A stretch of 35,779 bases of DNA, taken from assembly GCA_902771155.1 (NCBI GenBank), contig CACXVS010000028.1:1-35779 (forward strand), read 5' to 3'. This DNA comes from an uncultured Prevotellaceae bacterium. Lineage in GTDB: Bacteria; Bacteroidota; Bacteroidia; Bacteroidales; Bacteroidaceae. The translations under genes were made by a program, and so were the position numbers. Positions 34,401 to 35,779 of the stretch are shown here, in pieces; position 1 is the stretch's first letter; every line of letters starts with the position of its first letter. Below the pieces are notes generated by a model. That model was not told where the DNA came from. It did no database searches and saw only the letters and a program-made list of their open reading frames with translations.

Positions 34401-34686
34401 CAACGACAACGGCGTGAAGGCCGTGGCAGTGGCTTGGCCCGACGAGGATGGCGACAACAACGTGATGGACCTCATCTCGCAGCACAAGGTGGGTCTGGTG
34501 ATCAACGTGCCCAAGAACCACACCTCGCGCGAGCTCACCAACGGCTACCGCATCCGCCGTGGTGCCATCGACCACAATATCCCTCTCATGACCAATGTCC
34601 GTCTGGCTAAGGCCTTCATCGAGGCCTTCACCGCCATGTCGCTCGAGGATGTGAAGATCAAGTCTTGGCAGGAGTATAATAGTTAA
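31426..34686 (+). CDS. carB: Carbamoyl-phosphate synthase large subunit
   Basis: The 1086-aa protein has duplicated ATP-grasp halves. [23 protein letters not shown] opens the first and [19 protein letters not shown] (about 568) the second. [15 protein letters not shown] and [15 protein letters not shown] lie in the first synthetase unit, and [15 protein letters not shown] in the second. A C-terminal MGS-like allosteric domain (about 955-1070, [10 protein letters not shown]) binds effectors. With a CarA subunit it makes carbamoyl phosphate from glutamine, bicarbonate and ATP for pyrimidine and arginine synthesis. No carA is present nearby; valS lies 19 bp upstream and a YigZ-type gene immediately downstream. 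Confidence 0.95.
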   Translation: [1086 protein letters not shown]

Positions 34687-34689
34687 GAG

Positions 34690-35283
34690 TTGAGAGTGGG
34701 TTGCGACGAATATCGTACGATAAAGACTGGAGGCGAGGGCTACTACACCGACAAGCGTAGCAAGTTCCTCGCCTTCGCTCATCATGTATCGTCTGTCGAT
34801 GAGATCAAGGACCTGCTGGCCGGCTACCGCAAGAAGTATTACGATGCCCGCCACGTGTGCTATGCCTACATGCTGGGCCCCGAGCGCCTGGAGTTCCGTG
34901 CCAACGACGACGGCGAGCCCTCCAGCACAGCCGGCAAGCCCATTCTCGGTCAGATCAACAGCCACGAGCTCACCGACGTGCTCATCGTCGTGGTGCGCTA
35001 CTATGGTGGCGTCAACCTCGGCACCAGCGGTCTTATCGTGGCCTACCGCGAAGCCGCAGCCGATGCCATCGCCCACTCCGAGGTAGAGACGCGCCAGGTA
35101 GAGGAAGTCGTCACCTACACCTTCGCCTACCCCATGATGAACGACGTGATGCGCATCGTCAAGGAGATGAATCCCCGCATCGTTTCGCAGACCTACGACA
35201 ACACCTGCGAGATTCAGTTGAGCATCCGCAAGAGCGAGGCAGAAGAGTTAAAGAGCCGTCTGGCCAAACTTTCTTTCGACTGA
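34690..35283 (+). CDS. YigZ/IMPACT family protein
   Basis: The ~197-aa protein has the IMPACT/UPF0029 signature: a KRSKFLAFA start region, YDARHVCYAYML, RANDDGEPSSTAGKPIL (about 70-86) and VRYYGGVNLGTSGL, then a C-terminal ferredoxin-like domain (about 138-197). The eukaryotic relative regulates Gcn2; the bacterial role is unsettled, with a ribosome or RNA link proposed. There is no ATG near the N-terminus. TTG at 34690 or GTG at 34696 must be used, only 3 or 9 bp after the carB stop, so expression probably depends on translational coupling from carB. Confidence 0.87.
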   Translation: MRVGCDEYRTIKTGGEGYYTDKRSKFLAFAHHVSSVDEIKDLLAGYRKKYYDARHVCYAYMLGPERLEFRANDDGEPSSTAGKPILGQINSHELTDVLIVVVRYYGGVNLGTSGLIVAYREAAADAIAHSEVETRQVEEVVTYTFAYPMMNDVMRIVKEMNPRIVSQTYDNTCEIQLSIRKSEAEELKSRLAKLSFD

Positions 35284-35305
35284 CGGGAAGTTTCCTTGCA
35301 AATCT

Positions 35306-35337
35306 TTTGGTGGTTTCAGAATTTTGCATTAACTTTG
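35306..35337 (+). promoter_or_regulatory. Promoter of tRNA-Ser
   Basis: TTTG (35306-35309), a 20-bp spacer and TAACTTTG (35330-35337) match the consensus exactly. The mature tRNA begins 48 bp downstream. Confidence 0.8.
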
Positions 35338-35385
35338 CACCCGCTTAACCCCAATGAGGGTTTACAAGCTTTTTTTTGACACATT

Positions 35386-35473
35386 GGAAGGTTGGCAGAG
35401 TGATCGATCGCGCTGGACTCGAAATCCGGTATACCCCTTTCGGGTATCGGGGGTTTGAATCCCTCACCTTCCG
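35386..35473 (+). tRNA. tRNA-Ser (anticodon CGA)
   Basis: The 88-nt gene has acceptor arms GGAAGGT and ACCTTCC (perfect 7 bp), an anticodon stem CTGGA/TCCGG around the loop CTCGAAA (anticodon CGA, reading UCG), a long serine-type variable arm (TACCC/GGGTA) and a T arm GGGGG-TTTGAAT-CCCTC. The discriminator base is G. CCA is not encoded, so it is added after processing, consistent with the RNase Z gene in this window. Confidence 0.95.
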
Positions 35474-35487
35474 CCGCAAATAAGAAT

Positions 35488-35520
35488 AATCCCAACCGCT
35501 TTGGTTGGGATTTTTCTTTT
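35488..35520 (+). terminator. Terminator after tRNA-Ser
   Basis: AATCCCAACC (35488-35497) pairs perfectly with GGTTGGGATT (35503-35512), followed by a TTTCTTTT tract. Confidence 0.9.
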
Positions 35521-35523
35521 GTA

Positions 35524-35779
35524 CTACTTAATGGTCAGCCATACGGGTTCGTCTTTGTTTTTGGCCTCTACGATCTTCTGTTTCAGTTCATACACCCACT
35601 TGCGCGATTCCAGCACGTGGCCTACTATCTGATTCCTCCCCAGAAGGATGCACCCTTTCGTGTCGTCTGCCGTGTTGCCTGGATGGATGCGGATACCGCT
35701 GAACATCGGCACTCCGAGCAGCAATGGCAGAAATTTCTTCATCTTCGGGCTCCACGTAATCACCACCGCGTAACGGCCT
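35524..35779 (-). CDS. DUF5675-family protein, 5' end beyond window
   Basis: The minus-strand frame is open from the right edge to a TAA at 35524-35526, giving the C-terminal ~84 residues. The segment FLPLLLGVPMFSGIRIHPGN followed by TADDTKGCILLG is the conserved core of DUF5675, a small domain common in prophages and mobile elements of Bacteroidetes, possibly related to peptidoglycan-acting L,D-peptidase-like folds (HPGN and GCIL as the paired motif). Internal ATG and GTG codons exist, but the upstream frame remains open to the edge, so the true start lies outside. The gene points toward the tRNA-Ser terminator. Confidence 0.75.
   Translation of the reverse strand, partial: GRYAVVITWSPKMKKFLPLLLGVPMFSGIRIHPGNTADDTKGCILLGRNQIVGHVLESRKWVYELKQKIVEAKNKDEPVWLTIK

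Overview
The window looks like chromosomal DNA of a Prevotella-type member of the Bacteroidales. The signs are repeated Bacteroidetes promoters (TTTG near -33, about 20 bp spacer, TAnnTTTG at -7), a smalltalk peptide gene, a C10 (streptopain/PrtT-type) peptidase with a short Prevotella-style C-terminal tail, a GT3 glycogen synthase, and anti-sigma and Spy-like proteins of the kind found in this phylum. Genes are dense, and no gene-free stretch reaches 300 bases.

Layout. 1-490: tail of a Gly/Asn-rich protein, a long imperfect inverted repeat, the 33-aa smalltalk gene and a terminator. 548-2870: a PAP2 phosphatase and a phosphoethanolamine transferase whose reading frames overlap by 4 bp, probably a lipid A remodelling pair. 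2880-4189: an SDR oxidoreductase and an Lrp/AsnC regulator transcribed from back-to-back promoters. 4251-7620: HU, a 29-aa mS38/bS22-like ribosomal peptide, RNase G and a membrane GT2 glycosyltransferase. 7668-10074: a soluble hybrid histidine kinase and a membrane-anchored EEP-fold hydrolase. 10064-13089 (minus): an AlaX-type editing protein, a cytoplasmic GH13 enzyme and fabD. 13285-15373: a ThiE/TenI-like protein, prs and a DUF4369-type lipoprotein. 15414-19681 (minus): glycogen phosphorylase and glycogen synthase, which with the GH13 enzyme form a glycogen storage and mobilisation set.

19785-22795: a small secreted protein, the C10 peptidase and endonuclease III. 22799-26087 (minus): what looks like one five-gene operon encoding a tiny secreted protein resembling a sorting domain, an L,D-transpeptidase lipoprotein, an ECF sigma factor, a one-TM putative anti-sigma and a Spy-like periplasmic protein, a candidate envelope-stress module. 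26120-28522 (minus): RNase Z with an internal deletion, a lipocalin-like lipoprotein and MazG. 28635-35283: valS, carB and a YigZ/IMPACT protein. 35306-35520: a complete tRNA-Ser(CGA) unit with promoter and terminator. The right edge holds the end of a phage-type DUF5675 gene.

Most of the window is housekeeping. The observations most worth a second look are two related GC-rich palindromic inserts within valS that keep its frame, the shortened RNase Z, the sigma/transpeptidase/mini sorting-domain operon with its ATG-less overlapping start, the divergent SDR/Lrp control region, and the very small genes.
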